NCBI GenBank assembly: GCA_022826725.1
Contig: JAJDUF010000016.1
Coordinates: forward strand, 434,001-498,000
From: Chloroflexota bacterium
GTDB lineage: Bacteria; Chloroflexota; UBA11872; UBA12225; JAJDUF01
DNA: 64,000 nt
Reading direction: 5' to 3'
In this document: positions 7,995 through 15,878 of the stretch, piece by piece
Position numbering within the stretch: the stretch's first letter is position 1
How the letters are laid out: each line of letters starts with the position of its first letter
Notes under the pieces: generated by a model
Database searches by the model: none
Seen by the model: the letters and a program-made list of their open reading frames with translations, nothing else
What the model was told of the DNA's origin: nothing
Position numbers and translations under genes: made by a program

Positions 7995-8852
7995 ATGCCC
8001 AACGCGATCTACTACGGCGACAACCTGCCGATTCTTGCAGCAATGCCGAGCGAGTCGGTAGACCTGATCTACATTGATCCGCCCTTCAACACCGGCACCA
8101 CGCAGGCCCGCACCCGGCTCAAGACCGTCCGCAGCGAGACCGGCGACCGCACCGGCTTTCAGGGGCGGCGGTACGAGACGATCAAGCTGGGCACCACGTC
8201 CTTTACCGACCGGTTCGACGACTACCTCGCCTTCCTCCGGCCGCGCCTGATCGAGGCCTACCGCGTGCTCACGCCGACCGGCTCGCTCTACTTCCACATT
8301 GACTACCGCGAAGTCCACTACTGCAAGGTGCTACTCGACGGCATTTTCGGGCGCGAGTGCTTCCTGAACGAGATTATCTGGGCCTACGACTACGGTGCCC
8401 GCACGCGCAAGAAATGGCCGGCCAAGCACGACAACATCCTCCTCTACGTCAAGGACCACGGCTGCTACACCTTCAACGTAGACGACATTGACCGCATCCC
8501 TTACATGGCGCCGGGGCTGGTGGGGCCGGAGAAGGCAGCGCGGGGCAAGCTGCCGACCGATACATGGTGGCACACGATTGTCAGCCCGAACGGCAAGGAG
8601 AAGACCGGCTACCCGACACAGAAGCCGCTCGGCATCTTGGAACGGATTATCCGCGCCTCCTCGCACCCCGGCGACGTGGTGCTGGATTTCTTCGCCGGCA
8701 GTGGCACGACCGGCGCCGCCGCCGCCCAGCTCGGCCGCTCATTCATCCTGATTGACAACAACGCCGAGGCCATGCGCGTCATGCGCGCGCGACTAGCCGC
8801 CTTGCCCATCACGTTCGTGGAGCGACACAGCCCACGCAGCAAGGCGAGTTAG
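7995..8852 (+). CDS. Orphan beta-class DNA methyltransferase (N4-cytosine or N6-adenine)
   Basis: 285 residues from ATG 7995. Motif IV DPPF (in LIYIDPPFNTG) is near the N-terminus and motif I (DFFAGSGTTG) near the C-terminus, the order of the beta class of amino-methyltransferases. The middle (about residues 60-190, including RRYETIKLGTTSFTDRFDD and WAYDYGARTRKKWPAKHD) carries the target recognition region. The end reads GYPTQKPLGILERIIRASSH, which is usual for this group. No restriction endonuclease is adjacent, so it is an orphan enzyme for regulation, repair strand marking or protection. Family members with DPPF usually modify adenine or cytosine N4; the site cannot be read from sequence. 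Confidence 0.88.
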   Translation: MPNAIYYGDNLPILAAMPSESVDLIYIDPPFNTGTTQARTRLKTVRSETGDRTGFQGRRYETIKLGTTSFTDRFDDYLAFLRPRLIEAYRVLTPTGSLYFHIDYREVHYCKVLLDGIFGRECFLNEIIWAYDYGARTRKKWPAKHDNILLYVKDHGCYTFNVDDIDRIPYMAPGLVGPEKAARGKLPTDTWWHTIVSPNGKEKTGYPTQKPLGILERIIRASSHPGDVVLDFFAGSGTTGAAAAQLGRSFILIDNNAEAMRVMRARLAALPITFVERHSPRSKAS

Positions 8853-8888
8853 CACCGGCGCCGGAAGGACGGGCGTGCTCTCTTCTAT

Positions 8889-8922
8889 CCCGGGGAGAGG
8901 GTTGGGGTGAAAACAGCCGGGG
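8889..8922. repeat. Partial copy of the GC-rich hairpin repeat
   Basis: The stretch with GGGGAGAGGGTTGGGGTGA resembles one arm of the long repeat found at 22408-22490 and 25545-25631 (AACCCTCCCCC / GGGGGAGGGTTGGGGTG). It lies in the convergent gap between the methyltransferase and endonuclease IV genes. The match is partial and the second hairpin is absent. Confidence 0.4.
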
Positions 8923-8932
8923 GTAAGGGCGG

Positions 8933-9883
8933 TTAGCCCGCGAGGCGGCGCAGCGCCTCCAGGTTGGGCGCGTCCGGACCCTTCTTATCGAAGCCCGGTA
9001 CCTCCAAGACGAACGGGAGGCTCCGCAACGCCGGGTGGGCGAGCACCGCGGCAAAATCCACCTCGCCGATCGTGCCGTGGCCGATGTTCTCGTGGCGGTC
9101 GCGGTTCGTGCCGAACGGCACCTTGGAATCGTTGGCATGGACCAAGCGCAGCCGCGATAGCCCCACCGTCCGGTCGCAGACTGCCACCGTCTCTTCGAGC
9201 GAGTCGGTCTGCTGCACGACCTTGTTGCGCGACTTCCCGGCCGGCGGTGCATCAGCCGCCGCCGGCGCTGTAGCCGCCTGCTGGGCGCGCGGCGTCAGGC
9301 TGTAGCCGGCGGCGTGCATGTGGCACGTGTCGAGGCAGATGGCGACCCGCGGATCGTGATCGAGGCGCTCCAGCAGCCCGGCTAGTTCTTCAAACGTGCG
9401 ACCGAGCGTAGTACCTTGACCGGCGCACGTCTCCAGCAGCAACTCGACCTCACCGGCGTCGTCTGCAGTCGCATCGAGACAATGCCGCAGGGCACCCGCC
9501 GCGCGGTCCAGCGCCTCCGGCACCGATTGACCCTTGGCCGCGCCGGGGTGGATCACGATTCCCGATACGCCCAAGCGCGCCGCAATCCGAAACTCGTCGG
9601 TCAGCGCGGTGAGACTGTTCTGGTAGATACGCTCATCGAGAGACGCAAAGTTCATCAAGTAGATGCCGTGGATGTAGGCGGGGCCAAGCTCGCGCTCCGC
9701 ACAGGCGGCGCGGAACTTGCTGACCGCCCTATCTTTGTGGTTGGGCGTGCGCCAGCCGGAAGGGCTACGGGCAAAGAGCTGAATTGGTCCGGCGCGTAAG
9801 CCGATCCGGTCGGCATGGTCGGTGGCCTTGTTCACGCCACCATTGAGGTGCGCTCCAATCCGGACCTGCTCGCGTACTGCCAT
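8933..9883 (-). CDS. nfo: Deoxyribonuclease IV / AP endonuclease (Nfo)
   Basis: 316 residues. It cuts DNA 5' to abasic sites in base excision repair using three zinc ions. The zinc ligands are all in place: GAHLNGG (His), YIHGIYLMNFAS, VIHPGAAKG, LLLETCAGQGTTLG, ICLDTCHMHAAGYSL, LVHANDSKVPFG, DRHENIGHGTIG and LEVPG. An insert of about 28 residues rich in Ala, Pro and Thr sits after the AAGY motif (around residues 205-235) and has no counterpart in usual Nfo proteins; it probably forms a surface loop. The DNA before the gene start (9884-10158) holds no clear gene. Confidence 0.93.
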   Translation of the reverse strand: MAVREQVRIGAHLNGGVNKATDHADRIGLRAGPIQLFARSPSGWRTPNHKDRAVSKFRAACAERELGPAYIHGIYLMNFASLDERIYQNSLTALTDEFRIAARLGVSGIVIHPGAAKGQSVPEALDRAAGALRHCLDATADDAGEVELLLETCAGQGTTLGRTFEELAGLLERLDHDPRVAICLDTCHMHAAGYSLTPRAQQAATAPAAADAPPAGKSRNKVVQQTDSLEETVAVCDRTVGLSRLRLVHANDSKVPFGTNRDRHENIGHGTIGEVDFAAVLAHPALRSLPFVLEVPGFDKKGPDAPNLEALRRLAG

Positions 9884-10158
9884 CTCCCGTTATCCCCTCA
9901 GTGTGTCGCGGCAGCGGTGTGCTGCCCGCAGGGGCAACGGCGCTGCTCAGTTCCGTAACGGGCAATCGGAGCGCTGGTAGCGGGCCGGGGGTAGCCTCCG
10001 CAACCGGCATTGCCGTTGCCGCCTCCGTTAGCCCTGTCCCTCCCGGCAGCGGCGTACTCTCGTGACAGTAGAGGGGCTCGTACAGGCGGGATTTTGAGGA
10101 GCCGCCGCCGCAGCGCTGGCTGCGATCAGCACACCGGCCACCGCCACACCAGTTACTG

Positions 10159-10377
10159 TCAGCCGGTAAACAGGTCAAAGACGTTGCCGAGCGTCGAGGT
10201 GTCGCCCTTATATAGCTCGGTGTAACCGCAGTCCTGGCAGGATACGGTCATGAACTTTTTGTTCTGTACGTCGAATATCTTGGCTAGGTTGCCGCCCGTG
10301 GCCCGGAACTCGTCCGTTTCGTAGTCGTGGCTACCGCACTTGGCGCACACATAGGTCGTTTGTCCGGAAGTGCTCAT
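10159..10377 (-). CDS. Zn-ribbon nucleic-acid-binding protein (COG3478-like)
   Basis: 72 residues starting at ATG 10377, preceded by AGGAGG at a good distance. Two CxxC knuckles are seen (YVCAKCGSHDYE and VSCQDCGYTELY) with the conserved ATGGNLAKIFDVQNKKF between them and TSTLGNVFDLF at the end. This is the short family of predicted nucleic-acid-binding Zn ribbons (COG3478, zinc_ribbon_13). The role of the family is not known; it is common in Firmicutes and Chloroflexota. It stands alone. The longer frame upstream (residues before MSTSGQ) has no support. Confidence 0.88.
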   Translation of the reverse strand: MSTSGQTTYVCAKCGSHDYETDEFRATGGNLAKIFDVQNKKFMTVSCQDCGYTELYKGDTSTLGNVFDLFTG

Positions 10378-10508
10378 GGGTGGTGATCCTCCTATGAGGA
10401 GTCTAGCCGATAGGAGGGCAGGGACCAAAGGAAGCCTGACTGTTGAGCGGCATTCACTGGCGATGAGGCGCAGCTTGCGTCCCGGCAGTGGTCCAGCGTG
10501 AATCCCCG

Positions 10509-10631
10509 CTAAACAGTGAACCGCAACTGCATCCCCAACGCACGGGTGATTCTCAGCACCGTGGCAAAGGTAGGGTTGCCGTTTTCGGACAATGCCTTAT
10601 AGAGGCCCTCGCGGGTCATGTTTTGGGCGCG
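10509..10631 (-). pseudogene. C-terminal fragment of a HigA-type addiction-module antidote (XRE HTH)
   Basis: On the minus strand, from ATG 10619 to TAG 10509, the codons read TREGLYKALSENGNPTFATV followed by LRITRALGMQLRFTV, the end of HTH_XRE antidotes of the probable-addiction-module family (usual pattern: GLSREGLYKALSxxGNPxFATVLKVLxALGL). The frame continues upstream for a few codons (RRAQN) but then leaves the family; the N-terminal half and any HigB toxin partner are missing. The ATG overlaps the stop of the membrane protein upstream (ATGA), so the fragment could still be translated as a 36-residue peptide. Confidence 0.65.
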
Positions 10632-10960
10632 TCGGCCAGGAACCGACAGGCCGCCCATGCGAGAAGTGCCAATGCGACAAGAATCAGAATCAGGGCTGGT
10701 ATCGGGATTTCGCCTTTGTTGATGAACCAGACCGTGTTGAGTCCAATGGTCGCGGCTGCTGCAAGTCCCGACACGAGGACACTGAGGCGGCCTGGACGCA
10801 GCACTTGTGTGACCACAGCGGCGACGATCACCACGATGTTCCCGGTGATACGAGCTATCTCGACCGAATCGATTGCCACGTGCAATAGGGCGTCGAAGGC
10901 ACTCCAGACTGCCGCGGCGATCATCGCTCGACGACCGGTATGCAACAGATTCTTCATCAT
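10616..10960 (-). CDS. Small integral membrane protein of unknown function
   Basis: About 114 residues from the first of two adjacent ATGs (10960/10957), preceded by GAGGACGA. It has three to four hydrophobic segments: around residues 13-27, GNIVVIVAAVVTQVL, LVSGLAAAATIGLNTVWF and ALILILVALALLAWAACRF, with short loops. No family is recognised; the pattern resembles small four-helix membrane proteins. Its stop overlaps the start of the HigA-like fragment downstream. The nucleoside transporter gene lies 81 bp upstream on the same strand, so an operon is possible. Confidence 0.65.
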   Translation of the reverse strand: MMKNLLHTGRRAMIAAAVWSAFDALLHVAIDSVEIARITGNIVVIVAAVVTQVLRPGRLSVLVSGLAAAATIGLNTVWFINKGEIPIPALILILVALALLAWAACRFLADAPKT

Positions 10961-11041
10961 TTCGTCCTCAGAAAACGCATGGACACCGATCTTAGTCGAG
11001 AGTGCGGCCGCGGGGAGAGCGGGGAACAACCACAACCGCGG

Positions 11042-12289
11042 CTACCAATGCAGCAGGCCGATGACCGCACCGGTCATGCAGGTGGCCATGGTGCCGGCTA
11101 CGATGGACTTCAGGCCCAGCTGGGCAATTTCCAGGCGCCGCTCGGGGACGATGGCGCCAATCCCGCCGACCATGATGCCAATGCTGCCGAAGTTGGCGAA
11201 ACCGCAGATGCTGTACGCCATAATCAGGGCGCTGCGCTCGCTTAGGCTGCCGGCCGGCAGTGCCGACATGTTGATGAACGCGACCAGCTCGTTGAGCACG
11301 ACCTTGATGCCCAGCAGTTGCCCGGCGGTCGTGGCCTCGGACCAGGGAATACCCAATGCCCACGCCACGGGCGCCAGCACCCAGCCGAGCATCCTTTGGA
11401 GTGTCAGCGGGCCACCATCTACGTCCGGAATGAGGGCAAGTACGATATTCGCCAGCTCCACGAGGGCGATCAGGACGATCAACATGCCGATGATATAGGC
11501 GAGCAAGCGCAGACCGTCTATGGTGCCGGTAGTCAGCGCGTCCAATCCGCTACGGTAGAGCCGCGCGAACTCAACCCGCTGCTCGACCTCTTCACCTTGC
11601 GGCGGCAGCATCACCTGCGCGATAACGACGGCCGCCGGTGCGCTGATGATGGAAGCCGTCAGCAAGTGCCCGGCCGGATCGGGGATGATGTCTTTGAGCA
11701 GCGTGGCGTAGAGGGCGAACACCGTGCCTGCGATGGTCGCCATGCCCGCAGTCATCACGACGAACAGCTCGGAGCGGCTCATACTCGCCAGGTAGGGGCG
11801 CACCAGGAGCGGCGCTTCCACCATGCCCACGAACACGTTGGCAGCAGTCGAGAAACTGGCGGCCCCGCTGATACGTAGGGTCTTGCCCAGCACCCAGGCG
11901 AACCCTTGCACCACCCAGGGCAGCACACGGAAGTGATAGAGGACAGCCGACAGTGCGCTAATGAGGATGACCAGTGGCAGGGAGCGAAACGCAAATACGA
12001 AAGACCCACCCGGTGTCCTCTCTTCGAACGGCAGCGGGGCACCGCCCAGAAACCCGAACACCAGCGACGTTCCCGCCTGCGTCGCCCGCATCAGCGCGTC
12101 CACCGCGTTACCGATCCAGGTGAGCGGCGTCTGCGATATGGGCAGCTTCGTCAGCAGCAGGGCCAGCACGAACTGCAGGACCAACCCGGCCACTACCATC
12201 CGCCAGGGGAAGCGGCGCCGATGCTCACTGATCACCCAAGCGAAGACGATCAACCCGATCAAGCCGATGATTGGCTGGATTAGCGTCAT
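11042..12289 (-). CDS. nupC: Concentrative nucleoside transporter (NupC/CNT family)
   Basis: 415 residues with many hydrophobic helices, typical of CNT transporters that bring in nucleosides with a proton or sodium ion. Diagnostic pieces are GFLGGAPLPFEE near residue 80, FSTAANVFVGMVEAPLLVRPY, SELFVVMTAGMATIAGTVFA, VVLNELVAFINMSALPAGSL and YSICGFANFGSIGIMVGGIG. These correspond to the nucleoside-binding and gate motifs of the family (GQTEAP-, EFVAY- and GFANxxSIGI-like). It is the likely entry route for nucleosides. An inverted repeat (TCGCCCG/CGGGCGA, 12308-12330) just upstream could be a regulatory site. Confidence 0.92.
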   Translation of the reverse strand: MTLIQPIIGLIGLIVFAWVISEHRRRFPWRMVVAGLVLQFVLALLLTKLPISQTPLTWIGNAVDALMRATQAGTSLVFGFLGGAPLPFEERTPGGSFVFAFRSLPLVILISALSAVLYHFRVLPWVVQGFAWVLGKTLRISGAASFSTAANVFVGMVEAPLLVRPYLASMSRSELFVVMTAGMATIAGTVFALYATLLKDIIPDPAGHLLTASIISAPAAVVIAQVMLPPQGEEVEQRVEFARLYRSGLDALTTGTIDGLRLLAYIIGMLIVLIALVELANIVLALIPDVDGGPLTLQRMLGWVLAPVAWALGIPWSEATTAGQLLGIKVVLNELVAFINMSALPAGSLSERSALIMAYSICGFANFGSIGIMVGGIGAIVPERRLEIAQLGLKSIVAGTMATCMTGAVIGLLHW

Positions 12290-12429
12290 TGTTCGTTACC
12301 CCCATGATCGCCCGGTCGGTGATCGGGCGAGAAGCACACGCCACCTGACGTGCCCAGCGTTCCCCAAACGGAGCACCGCCGCCAGTGTAGTCGCTGAGAG
12401 AGCGGGACACAAACGAGATGAACGCGCCT

Positions 12430-13074
12430 CTAGCTCCTGTTCTCGGCCACGATAATCTCGCTCGGCACGCCCCACTGCACCACCACCTCGCGCCTGGCCA
12501 AGCGGAATCCGGCCTGCCCTACCAAGTCGGTCAACTGCAAGGGACGGCAGCCACCACAGCCCTCCGGACTGATGGCGTAGAGCAACTTCCAGAGCGCGAT
12601 GATCGCGCGGCTGGGTCGGGTGACCCCTTCGGTGAGCGTGACCAGCACGAGACGACCACCCGGTGCGAGCACCCGCCGGAAGTCGTGGAGGAGGCCTGCC
12701 AAGTCCGGCGCCGGCAGGAGGTCGAGCACATAGGCGGCGAACAGATAGTCAAAGCTGGCGTTGGCGTAGGGCAGCCGGCGTGCATCGCCCAGACACACCG
12801 GTGTCCCGGTGCGGGCACGGGTGAGGCGGAGCATCACCGGCGATACGTCGAGGCCGACGGCAACCCCGCCCGGCGCGACGGCCGCCTCGATTTGGACGTG
12901 CTCTTTGCCGGTCCCTACACCGACGTTCAGCACGCGGCAGCCGGGCGGCGGTGCCAACAGGTCCAAGGCGCGAGTTTTGGCACGGCCCTCGAAGTGCCCG
13001 GCCCAATCCTGATACGTTCCCAAGCGATCATAGTAGCGCCGGGCCGCTTCACGTGAGATGGTGTCCTGGATCAT
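12430..13074 (-). CDS. Class I SAM-dependent methyltransferase (UbiE-like)
   Basis: 214 residues. Rossmann motif I is VLNVGVGTGKEHVQ, followed by GVAVGLDVSPVMLRLTRAR (motif II), CLGDARRLPYANASFDYLFA (motif III) and GLLHDFRRVLAPGGRLVLVT. This is the UbiE/COQ5-like pattern; the acceptor could be a quinone, lipid or small molecule. A Cys pair (GCGG, about residue 172) is unusual. The membrane protein at 13081-13569 lies 6 bp upstream on the same strand and is probably in the same operon. Confidence 0.82.
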   Translation of the reverse strand: MIQDTISREAARRYYDRLGTYQDWAGHFEGRAKTRALDLLAPPPGCRVLNVGVGTGKEHVQIEAAVAPGGVAVGLDVSPVMLRLTRARTGTPVCLGDARRLPYANASFDYLFAAYVLDLLPAPDLAGLLHDFRRVLAPGGRLVLVTLTEGVTRPSRAIIALWKLLYAISPEGCGGCRPLQLTDLVGQAGFRLARREVVVQWGVPSEIIVAENRS

Positions 13075-13080
13075 CGCTCT

Positions 13081-13569
13081 TCACCGGAAGCGGCGTTTGA
13101 GTATGCGGACCACCGCTTTATGCTCGCTGGCCGGAATGTGCAGCGTGTGCGGCCGGTTACCCTTGCGCGGCGTCAAGACAATCTGATTGCCTCGAGTATC
13201 GAAGCGGCGGAACTCGCGCCAGAGGCGTGGAGCGGTGTTATTGATCGCCACCCCACGGTCGGTTAGGACATAGCGCATCGGCAACCCGAGAATGAGGAGC
13301 GCACCGCCGAGGGCGATGTACTCGGTACCGGGCAGGTAGTAGCCTTGGCCGAGGACATAGCGCTCGATCTGCCCCAAGGCCACATACGCGGTCAGCAGCA
13401 GCAGCAATCCCCGCAGCACTAGGAGACGGCGCAGCGGCGATAGCCGGGTTTCGTAGAGGATGCTGCCGGACCGGCGAGAACCGAAGGGGAACCAGACGCG
13501 CAGCAGCAGCAATGAGAGCAGGAGGCTGACAAAGCTACTACCAAGCAGTTCGAGCCAGTTGTCGGGCAC
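13081..13569 (-). CDS. Hypothetical membrane protein with a PH-like C-terminal region
   Basis: About 162 residues from GTG 13569 (GGGAGC upstream); the longer frame's extra N-terminus is not hydrophobic or conserved. There are three hydrophobic helices: SFVSLLLSLLLLRVW, LLVLRGLLLLLTAYVAL and YIALGGALLILGLPM. They are followed by a soluble part (YVLTDRGVAINNTAPRLWRE, then GNQIVLTPRKGN) that resembles the membrane-linked bacterial PH domains (YdbT/DUF304 type). The function is unknown. It is just upstream of the UbiE-like methyltransferase. Confidence 0.65.
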   Translation of the reverse strand: MPDNWLELLGSSFVSLLLSLLLLRVWFPFGSRRSGSILYETRLSPLRRLLVLRGLLLLLTAYVALGQIERYVLGQGYYLPGTEYIALGGALLILGLPMRYVLTDRGVAINNTAPRLWREFRRFDTRGNQIVLTPRKGNRPHTLHIPASEHKAVVRILKRRFR

Positions 13570-13751
13570 GCGGTTTGCTCCCGTGGCTGGTGCCCGGATG
13601 CTACCACACCACGACCGGCACGACAACGGCCGGCAGCCGGGCCCAACCCGCTGCCGGGCAGGGAATGCCGGAGAGTGACTGCACCGGTGATATACTCATA
13701 CGGAGACAGCGGACATAGAGAGCCGGAATTGTCGCCGGGGAGGAATTGCGT

Positions 13752-14504
13752 ATGGCTGGTCATTCCAAATGGGCACAGATCAAACGTCAGAAGGCCGGCA
13801 ACGATGCCAAGCGCGGCCAGATGTTCACCAAACTGGGCCGGGAGATCGAGATCGCCGCCCGCGATGGTGGTGGTGATCCTGCGACGAACGTCCGGCTGCG
13901 TTTTGCCATCCAGCGCGCCCGCAGCTTCAATATGCCGGCGGATAATATCGAGCGGGCCACTAAGCGCGGTATTGGCGAGACCGACGACGCCGTGCAGTAC
14001 GACGAGATCACCTACGAAGGGTACGCCCCCGGGGGGGCGGCCCTCTACATCGAGGTCGTGACCGACAACCGCAACCGAGCGGTGGCCGAAGTGCGGAGTG
14101 TGCTGACGCGAGCCGGTGGCAGCCTCGGCGAGTCCGGGTGTGTGGCGTGGAACTTCGACCAGCGCGGGGTACTGATCGGGGCGCTGACCCCGGAGCAGGA
14201 TGCCGATGAGCTGGCGCTGACAGCGATTGACGCCGGCGCCCTCGACATCATGGAGGACAATGGCACGCTGGAGGTCCACACGGCACCAACGGACCTGGAG
14301 TCCGGCAAGCAAGCGTTGGAGGCCGAGGGGTTCGCGGTCACTGAGGCCGAGGTGACCTTCATTCCCAAGAGTACGGTCAAGCTGGAGGCGCGTCGGACCG
14401 AGCAGGTGATGCGGCTGATCGAGCAGATCGAAGAGTTCGACGACGTGCAGCGCGTCCACACCAACCTCGACATTGCCGAAGCGCCAGTCGCCGCAGCAGC
14501 CTAG
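13752..14504 (+). CDS. yebC: YebC/PmpR (TACO1) family transcription or translation regulator
   Basis: 250 residues. The start at 13752 is set by GGGGAGGA 7 bp upstream and by the family N-terminus AGHSKWAQIKRQKAGNDAKR. Further motifs are FTKLGREIEIAAR, NVRLRFAIQRARSFNMPADN, YEGYAPGGAALYIEVVTDNR, NRAVAEVRSVLTRAGGSLGE and VAWNFDQRG. YebC proteins help ribosomes through proline-rich stretches and have also been described as DNA-binding regulators. The next genes are ruvC, ruvA, ruvB and queA, the usual neighbours in many bacteria. The stop is at 14504. Confidence 0.95.
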   Translation: MAGHSKWAQIKRQKAGNDAKRGQMFTKLGREIEIAARDGGGDPATNVRLRFAIQRARSFNMPADNIERATKRGIGETDDAVQYDEITYEGYAPGGAALYIEVVTDNRNRAVAEVRSVLTRAGGSLGESGCVAWNFDQRGVLIGALTPEQDADELALTAIDAGALDIMEDNGTLEVHTAPTDLESGKQALEAEGFAVTEAEVTFIPKSTVKLEARRTEQVMRLIEQIEEFDDVQRVHTNLDIAEAPVAAAA

Positions 14505-14582
14505 GGCGGGGGGCAACGTACCGGTCGGCAGGGGCGAGGGCAACCACAAAGGTGGCCCCCACAGCAGCCAACCGGTACCGCC

Positions 14583-14606
14583 AACCTTGTAGGGGCGTCC
14601 CTTGTG
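14583..14606. repeat. Copy of a small palindromic intergenic repeat
   Basis: The plus strand reads GTAGGGGCGTCCCTTGTG, which is the exact reverse complement of CACAAGGGACGCCCCTAC at 23134-23151. It lies in the 200-bp gap between yebC and ruvC, which holds nothing else of note. It belongs to a family of GC-rich hairpin repeats; see the copy at 23126-23151. Confidence 0.55.
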
Positions 14607-14704
14607 AGTGCCCTGGGTTGCGGCTGGTGGGGGAATGACGGGCCGGGGCGAGCACGGCGGTTCGGGCGGCGAGGCCTCGCTATCAGAACATCCGTTCCGG
14701 TAGC

Positions 14705-15265
14705 ATGAAGACGATGAACGTAGAGCCGGCGGCGGCCGTTGCCCCCCGCGGCGGTGCTGATGACGACGAGCAGATCACCGTCCTCGGCATAGACCCCGGG
14801 ACGGCCCGTATGGGCTACGGTGTCGTTCGCGGTGACGTTGAGTATGAGTTGCTGGATTTCGGCTGCCTGACCACTACCACCGACCAGTCGCCGGAGCAGC
14901 GCCTGCTCACCTTGTACCGGGGCTTGCACGCGCTCGTCGAGCGACATCAACCACAGGTCGTCGCGGTAGAGCGCCTGTTTTTCAGCCGCAACGTGAAGAC
15001 CGCGCTTGCCGTCGGACAGGCGCGCGGGGTGGCACTGCTCGCCGCGGCGAGTAACGCGGTCCCGGTCGCGGAGTACACGCCGCTGGAAGTCAAGCAGGCC
15101 GTGACCGGCTTCGGGCGCGCGGACAAGGACCAGGTCCAGCGGATGGTGCAGGCCCTACTGCAGCTGCCGGCGCCGCCCCGCCCTGACGACGCGGCCGACG
15201 CGCTCGCGGTCGCGTTGTGTCACCTCCACGCGGCGCCCGCCCGGCGCTGGGGACTGCGCTCGTGA
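14705..15265 (+). CDS. ruvC: Holliday junction resolvase RuvC
   Basis: 186 residues. RuvC cuts Holliday junctions in recombination and repair. The four acidic catalytic residues are present: Asp in [13 protein letters not shown], Glu in [11 protein letters not shown], and two Asp residues in [14 protein letters not shown]. The 20-residue N-terminal extension before the catalytic core ([17 protein letters not shown], then ADDDEQIT) is longer than usual. Its last codon overlaps the GTG start of ruvA (GTGA), showing translational coupling. Confidence 0.95.
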   Translation: MKTMNVEPAAAVAPRGGADDDEQITVLGIDPGTARMGYGVVRGDVEYELLDFGCLTTTTDQSPEQRLLTLYRGLHALVERHQPQVVAVERLFFSRNVKTALAVGQARGVALLAAASNAVPVAEYTPLEVKQAVTGFGRADKDQVQRMVQALLQLPAPPRPDDAADALAVALCHLHAAPARRWGLRS

Positions 15266-15837
15266 TTGACTTTGTCCGCGGGACGCTGGAGCGCACCGGG
15301 CCGGACTTTGCCGTCGTACACGTCGGCGGGGTCGGTTTGCGGGTGTACATCCCGGCCGGCACGCTTGCGGCGCTACCGGCGCCCGGCGGTACCGTGCAGC
15401 TGCACACCCACCTCTACGTGCGCGAGGAGGTGCTGGCGCTCTATGGGTTCGCGGAAAGCGGCGAGCTGGCTCTATTCGAGCTGCTGCTGACTGTCAGCGG
15501 CGTCGGGCCGCGCCTCGCCCTGGCCATTCTTTCCACGGCGCCGCCGGAGCGACTGGCCCAGGAGATCGCCAACGGCGAGGATACGCTGCTACTGCGCGTG
15601 CCCGGCGTGGGGCGCCGGACGGCCGCCCGGCTCATTCTGGAGCTGAAGAACAAGGTAGACGCGGTACCATTGCCGGTAGGACCGGACGAGGGTGAGCTAC
15701 TGGAAGCCTTGGCCACGTTGGGGTACTCTGCGGTCGAGGCGCAGATGGCGGTGCGGGCGCTCCCGCCGGACGACTCGCTGACGCAAGAGGAGCGGCTGCG
15801 CCTGGCCTTGGCCGAGCTAGCGCCGCAAAGTGACTGA
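15262..15837 (+). CDS. ruvA: Holliday junction branch migration protein RuvA
   Basis: 191 residues from GTG 15262, which overlaps the ruvC stop. Domain I is an OB-like fold ([20 protein letters not shown]), domain II has two helix-hairpin-helix motifs ([14 protein letters not shown] and [16 protein letters not shown]), and domain III is the C-terminal helical part that contacts RuvB ([18 protein letters not shown]). The protein binds the four-way junction as a tetramer and loads RuvB. It sits between ruvC and ruvB as usual. Confidence 0.95.
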   Translation: MIDFVRGTLERTGPDFAVVHVGGVGLRVYIPAGTLAALPAPGGTVQLHTHLYVREEVLALYGFAESGELALFELLLTVSGVGPRLALAILSTAPPERLAQEIANGEDTLLLRVPGVGRRTAARLILELKNKVDAVPLPVGPDEGELLEALATLGYSAVEAQMAVRALPPDDSLTQEERLRLALAELAPQSD

Positions 15838-15878
15838 CCGGCGACAACCACCTGCGAGCCGCTGACTGCGGGCAGACC

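Noticed and set aside
10488-11498. 336-codon plus-strand frame over the nucleoside transporter region
   Set aside because: Antisense to nupC and the small membrane protein; biased composition typical of shadows.
12308-12330. Inverted repeat TCGCCCG/CGGGCGA before nupC as a riboswitch
   Set aside because: Only one short stem; no known riboswitch core such as a purine box is present. It is noted in the nupC entry as a possible regulatory site only.
13419-14549. 376-codon frame opposite yebC
   Set aside because: Runs antisense across yebC and a membrane protein gene; no family pattern.
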